64,000 nucleotides of DNA from assembly GCF_000156575.1 (NCBI RefSeq), contig NZ_GG666044.1:192203-256202 (forward strand), read 5' to 3'. A model generated the notes under the pieces. The model was not told the origin of the DNA. It searched no databases and was given only the letters and a program-made list of their open reading frames with translations. The stretch is from Anaerococcus lactolyticus ATCC 51172 (GTDB lineage: Bacteria; Bacillota; Clostridia; Tissierellales; Peptoniphilaceae). Positions 25,377 to 35,136 of this stretch are shown here, in pieces (positions within the stretch are counted from its first letter, which is position 1; each line of letters begins with the position of its first letter). The position numbers and the translations under genes were made by a program.

Positions 25377-26179
25377 GAAAATATCCCAAATATAGCCATA
25401 GCCATGGATGTACCAAGAATGGCTCCTCTCACAATTTCTCTTGCAGAGTGGATATCAGCCTCGTACCTAGACTCGGCAACTATTAAGGCAAGGACTACAA
25501 GAAGAAGCCTTACCAAGGGTTCTTTCACCATAAGAATCCCAACAGTTGCAAGGCAAAAGGCAACAGATGTGTGGCCTGAAACAAAGCCACCCTTAAAGGC
25601 TGTGCCGTGGCCCTCATAGAAAACTCCCTTAAGAAAAATTGTCAAAATTATTACCAGAGATATGGCAATTAAAGCCAAATGCGATGGTCGTCTTGCAATT
25701 TTTAGGATTACTGAATCATAAAAATTTAAAAACTTGTCAAAAAATATTAGATAGCCGACAAAGCCTGCATTCAAGGCTGCAACAAAGGTCGCAGCTGCTG
25801 ACACATCCTTACCTGCCTTGGCAAGTTTTGAGAACTTACCCCCACTTGCCAAATCTACTACCTCTTCTAAGGCTGTATTTAAAAGCTCAAGGGCAATAAC
25901 AAAGGCAATGGAGAATACTAAAAACATCATCTCAACCCTAGATAGGTTGAAAAATAAAGATGCGATTAGGACTAGGATTGATGCTAGGATGTGAAATTTC
26001 ATATTTTTTTCGTGGTTAATAGCATAAACCAGCCCCTCATAGGCATAGTCAAAACCTTTCAAGAATTTTTGCCCGTGAGTTAATTTAAGGGGCTCAAAGT
26101 CTTCGCCCTCGCCTTTTTTCAACTCATCAAGAATCTCTTTTTTTAAATTTTCTTTAAGTTCGTCGTAGTTTTTATCCAT
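25373..26179 (-). CDS. dgkA: Diacylglycerol/undecaprenol kinase fused to PAP2 phosphatase
   Basis: The 268-aa protein is a fusion. A cytosolic N-terminus of about 35 aa is followed by the three-helix DgkA-type lipid kinase with ALELLNTALEEVVDLASG, the signature helix, at about residues 95-115. A PAP2 domain with FVSGHTSVAF and SRYEADIHSAREIVRG then supplies the phosphatase His residues. In Gram-positives the kinase acts on undecaprenol; the fused phosphatase could run the reverse reaction or act on undecaprenyl-PP. The first PAP2 motif KxxxxxxRP is weak (KIARRPSH). It overlaps cdd by 4 bases. Confidence 0.9.
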   Translation of the reverse strand: MDKNYDELKENLKKEILDELKKGEGEDFEPLKLTHGQKFLKGFDYAYEGLVYAINHEKNMKFHILASILVLIASLFFNLSRVEMMFLVFSIAFVIALELLNTALEEVVDLASGGKFSKLAKAGKDVSAAATFVAALNAGFVGYLIFFDKFLNFYDSVILKIARRPSHLALIAISLVIILTIFLKGVFYEGHGTAFKGGFVSGHTSVAFCLATVGILMVKEPLVRLLLVVLALIVAESRYEADIHSAREIVRGAILGTSMAMAIFGIFS

Positions 26180-26183
26180 TAAT

Positions 26184-26642
26184 CTATTTAAAAACTCCTA
26201 GGTTTTTCATAACCTCTTTTTCTCTAGATCTCATCTCTAGCTTGTCATCTTCTTCTATGTGGTCATAGCCTAAAAGATGGAGGGTTGAGTGGCAAATAAG
26301 ATACATCATCTCTCTTTCAAGTGAATGGCCAAAATCTTTTGCTTGATTCTCTGCCACATCCAGGCAAATAACTATGTCTCCCAGAAGGAAAATAGAATTT
26401 CCCTCATTATCATAGCCTTCTTCATCCATTGGAAATGATAAGACGTCAGTTGGTCTATCCACCTCCCTGTATTCCTTATTGAGCCTATGGATGGTTTCCA
26501 TATCCACTATAGATAGAGAAACTTCAGCATTTTCTGTAAAATTTTCTACCCTTAGGACTTCTTCTATGGTTTTTTCTGCCCTTTCCCTAATAAGGTCAAG
26601 GTCCAAATCATTCTTTGTATCATTCGCTAACAGAAGATTCAT
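26184..26642 (-). CDS. ybeY: Endoribonuclease YbeY
   Basis: The 152-aa single-domain metalloprotein has the zinc motif H-x3-H-x5-H in ICHSTLHLLGYDH near the C-terminus and the central RPTDVLSFPM block. It processes 16S rRNA 3' ends and takes part in ribosome quality control. The start overlaps the phoH stop by 4 bases. The phoH-ybeY pair is conserved in most bacteria. Confidence 0.96.
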   Translation of the reverse strand: MNLLLANDTKNDLDLDLIRERAEKTIEEVLRVENFTENAEVSLSIVDMETIHRLNKEYREVDRPTDVLSFPMDEEGYDNEGNSIFLLGDIVICLDVAENQAKDFGHSLEREMMYLICHSTLHLLGYDHIEEDDKLEMRSREKEVMKNLGVFK

Positions 26643-27622
26643 TTTCTTTTTTCTTTCTTTCTTTCTTCTTCCCTCATCCTATCATCCTTTTCATAGGCAT
26701 CGATTATCCTTTGGACGAGTGGGTGACGGACAACGTCAATTGAAGTAAAACTCATAAAATCAATTCCCGGAACATTTTTTAGGATTTGACTGGCTGAAAC
26801 AAGACCAGACTTCCTGCCACGAGGGAGGTCAACCTGGGTCTTATCACCTGTAATTATCGCCTTTGAACCATAACCCAAACGGGTTAAAAACATCTTCATC
26901 TGCTCGTAGGTTGTATTTTGTGCCTCATCAAGAATTACAAAAGAATTATCCAAGGTCCTTCCCCTCATATAGGCAAGGGGAGCGACTTCTATAATGCCCT
27001 TTTCTACAAGGGCCTGGTAGGTTTCAAAACCCAAAATTTCAAAAAGCCCATCGTAAAGAGGTCTTAGGTATGGGTCAACCTTATCTTGCAAATCACCCGG
27101 CAAAAATCCTAGGCTCTCGCCCGCTTCTACTGCCGGACGGGTGAGGATAATCCTATTTACTTCGTTGTTTTTAAAGGCACGCACAGCCATGGCTACGGCA
27201 AGATAAGTCTTACCTGTACCTGCTGGACCGATACCAAAAACAATATCATTCGCCAAAATCTTTTCTATATATGATTTTTGTCCCAAGGTCTTTGGCTTAA
27301 TTGGCTTGCCACCGGCTGTTGTGACAATCACATGGTCAAGGAGAGCCTTAACCACATCCTTGTTTTCCCTCTCGAGCATATCTGCATCGTATTTTAATCT
27401 TTGAAAGCTAAGCTCTCCATCTCTTTTAAGCTCGGATAAAAGCTGGATAATTAGCTTTTTGGCAAGGTCAACATGCCCTTCTTCGCCATTTATTTCTAAA
27501 CTATTGTCCTTAAGCTTAAGTTTAACGTCAAACCTATCTTCTATATATTTTCTATTTGAATCAAAATTGCCAAAAAGCGAAATAATTCTTCCCGGCTCTT
27601 CTATTTCTAAAAATTCCTTAAT
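26639..27622 (-). CDS. phoH: PhoH-family ATPase, probable AUU start
   Basis: PhoH-like proteins are P-loop RNA-helicase-like ATPases linked to YbeY. Walker A GIGPAGTGKTYLA and Walker B FVILDEAQNT are clear. The first ATG (27379) would give only 246 aa and lose the usual N-terminal domain. The frame stays open upstream and encodes a convincing PhoH N-terminus (RIISLFGNFDSNRKYIEDRF). It begins at ATT (27622), six bases after AGGAG, directly after the stop of the preceding gene, giving 327 aa, the normal family length. No ATG, GTG or TTG is in frame there. AUU initiation is known from infC. The start call is inference; the gene is certain. Confidence 0.9.
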   Translation of the reverse strand: MKEFLEIEEPGRIISLFGNFDSNRKYIEDRFDVKLKLKDNSLEINGEEGHVDLAKKLIIQLLSELKRDGELSFQRLKYDADMLERENKDVVKALLDHVIVTTAGGKPIKPKTLGQKSYIEKILANDIVFGIGPAGTGKTYLAVAMAVRAFKNNEVNRIILTRPAVEAGESLGFLPGDLQDKVDPYLRPLYDGLFEILGFETYQALVEKGIIEVAPLAYMRGRTLDNSFVILDEAQNTTYEQMKMFLTRLGYGSKAIITGDKTQVDLPRGRKSGLVSASQILKNVPGIDFMSFTSIDVVRHPLVQRIIDAYEKDDRMREEERKKEKRK

Positions 27623-27631
27623 ATTTTTCTC

Positions 27632-28072
27632 CTAGCGTCTTTTAGAAACTGGCGGGCCTAGGATTTCTGCCATTATTATGGCATCCTTTAGCCTTTTTCT
27701 GTTTTTTTCTTTCGCCATTTCTTCTCTAATCTTATCTGTCTTTTCTTTTTGCTCTGCCTCTTTTAGTCTCTTTAGGGCAGCTGTGTCTCCCTCTTCAGGT
27801 TTTTTGAATTTTTCTGCGTGTTTTGTCCTAAGGTCTGATTTTAACCTTCTTTGGGCTTCTATATCTGGTTTTGATTGACTTTGGTATGATCCAAAATCAC
27901 TTTCCATATTTTCTAGCAAATCATTTAGGTAGCCAATTAGGGATTTTTTCCTTGGACTTTTCTTAACTTCGGAAAAGGGGTTTTGTATTTTACCTTTCTT
28001 TTCGCTTTCTACTTGAATCTCTTCTGCGAGATTTTCCAAAAAAGATAAGAAAGACTTATTTTTATTTGCCAT
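27632..28072 (-). CDS. Hypothetical charged protein between floA and phoH
   Basis: This 146-aa protein is rich in Lys and Glu, especially in the C-terminal half ([20 protein letters not shown]), predicting a long helix or coiled coil. It has no membrane segment. Its start overlaps floA by 11 bases and its stop codon forms part of the phoH ribosome-binding site. In B. subtilis the same interval holds yqfB-yqfC-yqfD, but no resemblance is visible. It may be a lineage-specific cytoplasmic partner of FloA or a sporulation-gene replacement; this is speculative. Confidence 0.75.
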   Translation of the reverse strand: MANKNKSFLSFLENLAEEIQVESEKKGKIQNPFSEVKKSPRKKSLIGYLNDLLENMESDFGSYQSQSKPDIEAQRRLKSDLRTKHAEKFKKPEEGDTAALKRLKEAEQKEKTDKIREEMAKEKNRKRLKDAIIMAEILGPPVSKRR

Positions 28073-29006
28073 CTAGGTCAGCCTCATCGTTTGAGATTGA
28101 CTGTCTCATCTTTGTGTCTGCCTTGATATTTTGAAGGTTGTAATAATCCATTACTCCAAGATTTCCTTCTTTGAAGGCTTGAGCTATGGCAAGTGGGATT
28201 TCACTTTCTGCTTCCACAACCTTGGCCCTATTTTCTTGTTCAAGGGCGATAGCTTGGGCACGTCTTTCTTCGGCCTTGGCTTGGGCGATATTCTTATCAG
28301 CTTCTGCCTGGTCTCTTTGAAGTTCAGCGCCGACGTTTCTTCCTACGTCCACATCTGCTATATCAATTGATAAAATCTCAAAGGCAGTACCAGAGTCAAG
28401 TCCCTTGTTTAATACAGTTTGAGAAATGTTGTCTGGATTTTCCAAAACTTCTGCGTGGGTTTCTGAAGAACCAACTGTGGTTACTATACCTTCGCCAACT
28501 CTAGCTATAATGGTCTCTTCACCTGCACCACCGACTAGCCTTTCGATGTTGGCCCTAACAGTAACCTTGGCAATTACCTTCACCTCTATACCATTTTTAG
28601 CAACAGCTGCTATGGTTGGAGTATTGATAACCTTTGGGGTTACAGACACTTGAACAGCCTCAAACACATTACGACCTGCAAGGTCAATAGCTGCGGCTTG
28701 TTCGAAAGAAAGATCGATATTTGCTCTTTCTGCTGCAATTAGGGCGTCAACAACTTGGTTGATATTACCACCTGCAAGGTAGTGGCTTTCAAGGTCATTT
28801 GTGGCAATGTGGATGCCTGCTTGGTGGGATTTAATCATGGCGTTTACGATTTTAGATGGAGAAACTCTCCTAAATCTCATCGCAACTAAGCTTGCCATAG
28901 AAATCTTAAGGCCTGAAAACCTCGCTGTGATCCAAAGACCAACTGGTACCATTGTAAAAAATACTACGACTAATACAAAAATTAGTCCCATCATTATAAA
29001 TTCCAT
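28062..29006 (-). CDS. floA: Flotillin-like membrane scaffold FloA
   Basis: The 314-aa protein is anchored by an N-terminal hydrophobic segment (about residues 5-28) and contains the SPFH/flotillin-like body with [20 protein letters not shown] and [20 protein letters not shown], and a coiled coil rich in Ala, Glu and Gln. FloA organises membrane microdomains with NfeD-type partners. The upstream nfeD gene overlaps its start by 1 base, matching the B. subtilis yqeZ-yqfA pair. Confidence 0.95.
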   Translation of the reverse strand: MEFIMMGLIFVLVVVFFTMVPVGLWITARFSGLKISMASLVAMRFRRVSPSKIVNAMIKSHQAGIHIATNDLESHYLAGGNINQVVDALIAAERANIDLSFEQAAAIDLAGRNVFEAVQVSVTPKVINTPTIAAVAKNGIEVKVIAKVTVRANIERLVGGAGEETIIARVGEGIVTTVGSSETHAEVLENPDNISQTVLNKGLDSGTAFEILSIDIADVDVGRNVGAELQRDQAEADKNIAQAKAEERRAQAIALEQENRAKVVEAESEIPLAIAQAFKEGNLGVMDYYNLQNIKADTKMRQSISNDEADLDGK

Positions 29007-29629
29007 TACATCTCCTTTACTATTATGTGGCCATCTTTAACACCTATGACAGAAACCACCTTAGATTTTTCGATAAATTCTGCCCTGGCCATAGCATCAT
29101 AAATTTCACCATCAATTTCAATCCTGCCTGTTGGTCTTAGGATTGACTTTGTATAGCCTATACTTCCAATAAGATTATTTAGATCCCTGTTAGGTCTAGG
29201 TCGTCTTTTATTTTTCTCAGACCCTTCCAAAACATAGGAATCAAATAAATTTGCCCTAAAGCCTAGCTTTACAAAGACTGTCATAGTAATGACAACTGCA
29301 AGGCCTGTGGCAAGGATGACAAATATTCCTGTGTGAGGATCTGTGAAGGAATCCATCACTGAATAAGTCGTAAGGGCAAGCCCTGCCACCCCAATTATTC
29401 CAAAGCTAGGAATAAAAAGCTCCAAACTTAAAAGGGAAATTCCCACGATAAAGGTGAGAACTGTGATGTTATCTGCTATGTTGTACTTGGCATTGGCATA
29501 GTAAAAATAAGCAAAAAGCACTACAGCTGCACCGGTGAAAAGAAGCTTTTTTTGGGTAAATAAGAGACATATCAAAGATATGACTGCGAGAATAAAACTT
29601 GTCGCAATAAAAAGGTCATTTCCTAGCAT
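29006..29629 (-). CDS. NfeD-like membrane protein
   Basis: This 207-aa protein has several N-terminal membrane segments (from [19 protein letters not shown] onward) and a cytoplasmic OB-fold domain ending [12 protein letters not shown]. It lacks the protease domain of long NfeD proteins. NfeD-family proteins pair with flotillins. The start at 29629 is used because GGAG lies about six bases ahead; an upstream ATG at 29659 has no site. It appears to be the first gene of the 12-gene leftward operon reaching guaA. Confidence 0.88.
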   Translation of the reverse strand: MLGNDLFIATSFILAVISLICLLFTQKKLLFTGAAVVLFAYFYYANAKYNIADNITVLTFIVGISLLSLELFIPSFGIIGVAGLALTTYSVMDSFTDPHTGIFVILATGLAVVITMTVFVKLGFRANLFDSYVLEGSEKNKRRPRPNRDLNNLIGSIGYTKSILRPTGRIEIDGEIYDAMARAEFIEKSKVVSVIGVKDGHIIVKEM

Positions 29630-30033
29630 ATTTTTCTCCATTCTTAAATGCGAATCCATGAATTTAAAAATAAAAATCTCTTCTTAAATTCAGGGATTAT
29701 CTTTTATCTTCCTTATAACTATTATCTAGTAAATGAGGTTAAAAATCAACATAGAAGGGCTTTGTTCGCTACTAATAAATAAGACATTAGAGCTACAAGC
29801 GCAAATTTTTTTGCAAAAAAATAGTGTCTTTCTAAAGCAAGTAAGATAGGATTCTTGCTTTTAAAATCTCGCCTACTCATCCATTGTCTTAGCCTTAGCA
29901 AATCTATCTTGCTAGGAACCTGTTAGTTTATCCTAACGCTTTTGTTAGTCGCAACTTGGGATATAATCTAAATATTATTTATAATTGAAAATTAGCCATA
30001 AAAATATATAGTTTCTATATATTGGAGGCTATT
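29630..30033. promoter_or_regulatory. Divergent region between nfeD operon and mgtA
   Basis: This roughly 400-bp gap holds promoters for both directions and several hairpins. AAAGCAAG (29834-29841) pairs with CTTGCTTT (29854-29861); TAGCAA...TTGCTA and GTTAG...CTAAC dyads follow near 29895-29935. TATAAT at 29962-29967 is a likely -10 for mgtA. The hairpin series could be a regulatory leader on either strand, but it does not match the M-box Mg2+ riboswitch consensus as I know it. Confidence 0.4.
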
Positions 30034-32565
30034 ATGAAAGAATTTTGGTCTTATGATAAAAAAGAAATCTTTAACCAACTAAAGACAAGTGAAAAGGGCT
30101 TGACCAGCCAAGAAGCAGAAACCAGGATAGAAGACTACGGAAAAAATACTCTCAAGGAAGTAAAATCTTCTTCAAAATTTATGGTTTTTATATCCCAATT
30201 TAAAAGTCCTATTACCCTAATCCTTATTTTCGCAGCAATTTTGTCAATTTTTACGAAAGATTATTCTGATGGATTCATTATTTTAATTATCATCATGATT
30301 TCATCTTTCCTAAGCTACCTAAACGAAAGCCATGCCCAAGATGCTGTGAAAAAACTCCTTTCAAGTGTGAGTGTAAAGTCTACAGTCCTAAGGGATGGAA
30401 AGTTCCAAGAGATTGACAACGCAGGCTTAACTTTGGGAGATATTATTAAGGTTGCTACTGGCGATATGATTCCAGCTGATTGCCTGCTTATTGATGTGAA
30501 TGCACTTACAACAGACGAATCAAGCCTAACTGGAGAAACTTTTCCAGTAGAGAAAAATGTAAAAATTTTAGACGCCACTACCAGCCTTTCCCACAGGGAA
30601 AATTCCCTTTGGATGGGCACCCATGTCATCAGTGGGTCAGGCCTAGCTGTTGTAGTAAACTTAGCAAAAAACTCAGAATTCGGAAAGATTACCTCCTCCC
30701 TAGGCCAAAAAGATACCGACACTGATTTTGAAAGAGGAATAAAAGACTTTGGAAACCTGATTTTGCACGTAACAATCCTCTTGATTTGTCTAATATTTTT
30801 ATTTAACATTATTTTGAACAAGTCATTTTTAGAATCCTTCATGTTTGCCCTAGCACTTTCTGTTGGTCTTACCCCACAAATGCTGCCAGCTATTATAAGT
30901 GTAAACTTATCCAAGGGTGCAAAAAGGATGTCCGATGAGGGAGTTATCGTTAAAAAACTCAATTCTATCGAAAATTTTGGATCAATGACCATTATGTGTT
31001 CTGACAAAACAGGTACCATCACCAAAGGCAAGGTCAAACTTGATTATGGTCTTGATTATAGGGAAGAAAAATCTGACGACTTAATTAGGCTTGCAAGCAT
31101 AAATTCATATTTTCAAGAAGGCTACAAAAATCCGATTGACGAGGCGATTCTCCAGGGAAATACCACTGACTTTTCACCTTACAAAAAACTTTTTGAAATC
31201 CCTTATTCCTTTGAAAACAAGATTTTGTCTGTGGCTGTAAATGACTCTTCTAACTTAGCACAAAAAAACTTCATGGTAACCAAGGGCGCTTTTGAGAATA
31301 TTGTTGGGGTTTGCAAGACCTATGAAAAAACAGACAAGAGCCAGGGGCCTATTGGTGAAATCAAAAATCAAATAACTGAACTTTTTAACAAATATTCTGC
31401 CCAAGGCTACAGGGTGTTGGGCCTTGCCTATAAATTTTTAGATGATGGGGAGAATATCAAAGAAGAAAAGGCAAGTGATATGATTTTTAAGGGCCTGCTC
31501 CTATTTATAGACCCCCTCAAAGATGACGTTAAGGATGTAATCTGTGAGATGGATAGGCTGGGCGTTTCTCTAAAAATGATTACTGGAGATAATAAAGAAA
31601 TTGCAAAAAATATCGGCAGTCAAATCGGTCTTGACCCTACAAAGATTCTGTTGGGCGAAGATTTAAAGGACTATTCCCTAAGCCAACTTAATAAAAAAGT
31701 CCTAGATGTTGACATTTTTGCTGAGATAAGTCCAAACCAAAAGGAAAAAATTATCAGAGCCTACAAGGAGGCTGGCGAAATTGTTGGCTACATGGGTGAT
31801 GGGATTAACGACGCACCTGCTATCAAACAAGCAGATGTGGGTATTTCTGTAAATACAGCCGCAGATACAGCCAAGGATGCGGCATCAATCGTGCTTTTGC
31901 AAAACAACCTAAATGTTTTGCTTTCCGGCATAAAAGAAGGCAGGAGAACTTTTATCAATACCTTAAAATATATTTTTATCGCCACTAGCGCAAATTTCGG
32001 CAATATGTTTTCAATGGCAGGTGCGAGCCTATTTTTGAAATTCTTGCCACTTTTGCCCAAGCAAATTCTCCTAACCAACCTATTTACAGACTTTCCATCC
32101 TTGCAGATTGCATCAGACTCTGTTGATAGTACTTGGTTAGAAAAACCAGTAAAGTGGGATATGTCCTTTATCAAAAAATTCATGATAATTTTTGGTATTA
32201 CATCCTCAGTTTTTGACTACCTAACATTTTTCGTCTTGCTAGCAATCTTTAAAGCTGACGAACAACTTTTCCAAACAGGTTGGATGTTAGAATCAGTCAT
32301 CTCTGCCATGGTTGTAATGCTCATTGTGAGGACTGCAAGACCAGTTCTTAGAAGTAAACCAAGCAAAAAATTGATCCTTGCAATAGTCCTTGTAAGTTTA
32401 GTTCTAATAGCCATAATCTATAGCCCTCTTAATACTTACCTAGGCTTGACATCCTTGCCGATAAAAGCGCTCATCTCTATGTTTGGCATATCCTTAGCCT
32501 ACGCTTTAATAGCAGAAGTACTAAAGAAAAAATTTTACGAAAAAAATTCCTTTTCAAGGAAATAA
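30034..32565 (+). CDS. mgtA: MgtA-type P-type Mg2+-importing ATPase
   Basis: The 843-aa P3B-type ATPase has an N-terminal cation-ATPase domain, the phosphatase loop TGET (SSLTGETFPV), ion-path TPQMLPAI, phosphorylation site CSDKTGTITKG (Asp near residue 325), and hinge MGDGINDAPAIKQADVGISV, with about ten membrane segments in total. It imports Mg2+ using ATP. The ATG at 30034 follows GGAGG by five bases and is preferred over a TTG four codons upstream. It is a single-gene unit between a divergent promoter region and a bidirectional terminator. Confidence 0.93.
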   Translation: MKEFWSYDKKEIFNQLKTSEKGLTSQEAETRIEDYGKNTLKEVKSSSKFMVFISQFKSPITLILIFAAILSIFTKDYSDGFIILIIIMISSFLSYLNESHAQDAVKKLLSSVSVKSTVLRDGKFQEIDNAGLTLGDIIKVATGDMIPADCLLIDVNALTTDESSLTGETFPVEKNVKILDATTSLSHRENSLWMGTHVISGSGLAVVVNLAKNSEFGKITSSLGQKDTDTDFERGIKDFGNLILHVTILLICLIFLFNIILNKSFLESFMFALALSVGLTPQMLPAIISVNLSKGAKRMSDEGVIVKKLNSIENFGSMTIMCSDKTGTITKGKVKLDYGLDYREEKSDDLIRLASINSYFQEGYKNPIDEAILQGNTTDFSPYKKLFEIPYSFENKILSVAVNDSSNLAQKNFMVTKGAFENIVGVCKTYEKTDKSQGPIGEIKNQITELFNKYSAQGYRVLGLAYKFLDDGENIKEEKASDMIFKGLLLFIDPLKDDVKDVICEMDRLGVSLKMITGDNKEIAKNIGSQIGLDPTKILLGEDLKDYSLSQLNKKVLDVDIFAEISPNQKEKIIRAYKEAGEIVGYMGDGINDAPAIKQADVGISVNTAADTAKDAASIVLLQNNLNVLLSGIKEGRRTFINTLKYIFIATSANFGNMFSMAGASLFLKFLPLLPKQILLTNLFTDFPSLQIASDSVDSTWLEKPVKWDMSFIKKFMIIFGITSSVFDYLTFFVLLAIFKADEQLFQTGWMLESVISAMVVMLIVRTARPVLRSKPSKKLILAIVLVSLVLIAIIYSPLNTYLGLTSLPIKALISMFGISLAYALIAEVLKKKFYEKNSFSRK

Positions 32566-32580
32566 AATTTGAGCAAAGAA

Positions 32581-32621
32581 AAAAACGGCAGGTTTCTGAT
32601 AATCAGATTCCTGTCGTTTTT
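32581..32621. terminator. Bidirectional terminator between mgtA and fni
   Basis: AAAAACGGCAGG (32581-32592) pairs with CCTGTCGTTTTT (32610-32621) with one G-U. It serves the convergent mgtA and fni genes. Confidence 0.9.
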
Positions 32622-32628
32622 CATTTTC

Positions 32629-33642
32629 CTAGCCAACAAGCTCTTTAAGCCTGCCAGTTAACTTATAATCAACTTTTTTTAATTCTTCTATATTCTTCAC
32701 TCCAAGTAGAGCCATGACTATTTTTAAACGCCTATTCATTTCCTTTAAGTAGTCGTAACAAGCCTCATAACTTCCTAAGAGTAAGTACCTAAGAGCTTCA
32801 CCACTAATTGCTGTCATATCAGCCCCAAGTATTAGGGCCTTGGCAACATCTACTGCAGTTTTAATCCCACCTGAACCAATGATAAATACATCATCGGATA
32901 GGCTCCTCGCATCAATTATCGCCTTGGCTGTTGGCACTCCCCAATCATAGAATTCTTTATAGTCGGATTCAAAGTCCCTCATATCTTCAATTTCTATGAA
33001 ATTTGTACCACCTTTGCCAGAAACGTCTAGGTATTTTACGCCTGCTTCTATAAGCTTTTGGCAAGTTGCCTTTGAAAGACCATTGCCAGTTTCTTTTACA
33101 ATTATAGGCACGTCTAGGCTTTTGATTAATTTTTTTATGTTTTCGTAATAGCCCTTAAAGTTCTTATCGCCTTCTGGCATAAAAAGTTCTTGGGCCACAT
33201 TTAAGTGGACTTGGATGGCGTGAGCACCTATCATACCAGCTGCATTTTTAAAATCCTCAAGACTTCTTTCAGCTCCAAGATTTCCTATCCTTACCATGTC
33301 CTTTTCCCTAATTAGGGTGAAACTTTCTTTAGCTTCATCATCTTCGAGACCGATTGTTTGACTGCCCACAGCCATTGGTATGTTAAGGCTCTTACAGATG
33401 GATGACAAATCTTCGTTTATATCAGCGCTTGATTCACCACCACCGGTCATAGCATTTATCATAATAGGCATAGAAATTTTCCTACCTAAAAACTCAATGG
33501 ATGTATCAATTTCATCAAAATTTACGTCTGACAAACTATTGTGATCAAGGTAGACATCTTCAAAAAGTGGGTCGCTATAACCAGATGTCTTTAGGTAATT
33601 TTCAATATGTTCGTCTTTTCTTTCTCGTCTTCTACTTGTCAT
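32629..33642 (-). CDS. fni: Type 2 isopentenyl-diphosphate isomerase
   Basis: This 337-aa FMN-dependent enzyme interconverts IPP and DMAPP. It starts MTSRRRERKDEHIENYLKT with the RK.EH motif and has MTGG (NAMTGGGE), QTIGL, VKETGNGLSK and the FMN-phosphate site VSGKGGTN/GSGGI. Type 2 isomerases in Gram-positives normally accompany a mevalonate pathway; no other pathway gene is in the window. It lies 12 bases after the LCP gene. Confidence 0.95.
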   Translation of the reverse strand: MTSRRRERKDEHIENYLKTSGYSDPLFEDVYLDHNSLSDVNFDEIDTSIEFLGRKISMPIMINAMTGGGESSADINEDLSSICKSLNIPMAVGSQTIGLEDDEAKESFTLIREKDMVRIGNLGAERSLEDFKNAAGMIGAHAIQVHLNVAQELFMPEGDKNFKGYYENIKKLIKSLDVPIIVKETGNGLSKATCQKLIEAGVKYLDVSGKGGTNFIEIEDMRDFESDYKEFYDWGVPTAKAIIDARSLSDDVFIIGSGGIKTAVDVAKALILGADMTAISGEALRYLLLGSYEACYDYLKEMNRRLKIVMALLGVKNIEELKKVDYKLTGRLKELVG

Positions 33643-33654
33643 ATTTTTTCCTAA

Positions 33655-34965
33655 CTATTCCCCACCTTCTCCAGAGCCACTGTCTGATGGTTGGTCAACA
33701 TTCAAGCCTGGTTCGTACTCAACAACGCCTGGGTCTGCTGGTGCCTCTTTTGGTGCTGGGCTTTCAGGAGCCTTTGGTGCTGGTTCATAAGTCTCGGTAC
33801 TAGGCTCTTGTCTTCTCTCCCTGTGACCTTGGTTGGTCTTTGGAGTTGACTTGGCAGGCTCTTCCCATTTTGGTTCTTCTTGGTATTCATAGGAGTTATT
33901 ATAATTATTTTCGTAAGTATTTTCGTAATTATTCTCGTAATTATAATTTGGCTCGTAGGTTTGATTATTTATATTATTATTTTTTGGGAAAATATTAACT
34001 GGTGCCTCTTGGTTAATGCTTGCATGGTTTGATTCAGGAAGACCAGAATCTTCTTCCTTCCACTTACTAAGCTTGAAGTCCGCAAATACATCATTAACTA
34101 TATCCCAAGTTCCTCTTTCATCTGGTATATAATAACTAATGTTGTTTATATAGGCACCATTGCCCGGAACTATAAAGGTTTCAACCTTATCTGATGAGAA
34201 ATTTGGAATACTTTTTACCAAATTAACTATGGCACTCATTGGTAGGTTGGTCTTTACATATTTGATGTAGGACGAAATCACTGTCATAAGGTTCATTTCA
34301 TTTGATTTCTTAACAGCTTGGTCTACCATGGCCTTAACAAAATCTTGTTGGGCATGAACCCTTCCTATATCACCATTGTTATAGATATGTCTAGTCCTTA
34401 AATACCACATGGTATCTGTACCATTAAAGTGGTGCATACCTGGTTTGATATTAAGAGTCCACTTTTTAATGTTTACACCTTCTGGCACCTCATAGTCAAC
34501 ACCACCGATGGCATCGACAATATTTACAAGAGCCTGGTAATTAACTTGGACATAGTAGTCAATATCAAGGCCTAGGAAGTTCCTAAGACTTTGAAGAGTT
34601 AGCTCAATACCACCAAAGGCGTGGGCGTGGTTAACCTTATCATAGGTATTTCTCACAAGGACCCTGGAGTCCCTAGGGATTGACAAGAGTTTAATTGTGC
34701 CGTCCTTGGTATTGGCCTTCATCAACATAATAGTATCCGTACGGGTGAAATCTTCGTTATTCTCTTCACCTGCTGCCTTATCCACTCCAACTAGGAGGAT
34801 TAAATATTCATCTTTACTTGTTTTAACAGCCTGGTCTTCAAATGTCCCTCCATTAGAATGATTAGCAGCATTCGACCTTTGATCAAGAAAATCAAAAGCA
34901 AATTTGCTAGCCACAAAAGATAGGGCAAAAACAAAGACTAGGGCAAAAAATCTTCTTATCTTCAT
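33655..34965 (-). CDS. LytR-CpsA-Psr family wall-polymer ligase
   Basis: This 436-aa protein has an N-terminal signal anchor (FFALVFVFALSFVASKFAF). The extracellular LCP domain runs from about residue 50 to 210, with DTIMLMKANTKDGTIKLLSI, PRDSRV and NHAHAFGG, and the catalytic-site RTRH. LCP proteins attach teichoic acids, capsule or other polymers to peptidoglycan. The last about 130 aa form a low-complexity tail, first Asn/Tyr/Glu-rich (repeated YENNYEN), then Pro/Glu-rich, which may span or bind the wall. GGA-type RBS lies ahead of the ATG. Confidence 0.93.
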   Translation of the reverse strand: MKIRRFFALVFVFALSFVASKFAFDFLDQRSNAANHSNGGTFEDQAVKTSKDEYLILLVGVDKAAGEENNEDFTRTDTIMLMKANTKDGTIKLLSIPRDSRVLVRNTYDKVNHAHAFGGIELTLQSLRNFLGLDIDYYVQVNYQALVNIVDAIGGVDYEVPEGVNIKKWTLNIKPGMHHFNGTDTMWYLRTRHIYNNGDIGRVHAQQDFVKAMVDQAVKKSNEMNLMTVISSYIKYVKTNLPMSAIVNLVKSIPNFSSDKVETFIVPGNGAYINNISYYIPDERGTWDIVNDVFADFKLSKWKEEDSGLPESNHASINQEAPVNIFPKNNNINNQTYEPNYNYENNYENTYENNYNNSYEYQEEPKWEEPAKSTPKTNQGHRERRQEPSTETYEPAPKAPESPAPKEAPADPGVVEYEPGLNVDQPSDSGSGEGGE

Positions 34966-35136
34966 AATTTTCCTTTACTCGTTACATTATACCCTAAGTC
35001 TATCCCTTCTTTAAACTATTTTTTAAAATAATATTATAAAAAATTTTTAAAAGTTCGCACTTGCTTGAATATTTCCCAAAATTCATTATAATTAGATTAT
35101 TAATCATTAATTTAAAATTATTTTATTGGAGTTATT
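34966..35136. promoter_or_regulatory. Divergent promoter region LCP/NSS
   Basis: This AT-rich spacer lies between two divergent genes and must hold both promoters. No operator symmetry stands out. Confidence 0.4.

Noticed and set aside
29750-30000. M-box Mg2+ riboswitch ahead of mgtA
   Set aside because: Hairpins are present but the conserved M-box blocks are not seen.
30315-31037. 240-codon minus-strand ORF within mgtA
   Set aside because: Antisense shadow of a gene with clear P-type ATPase motifs.
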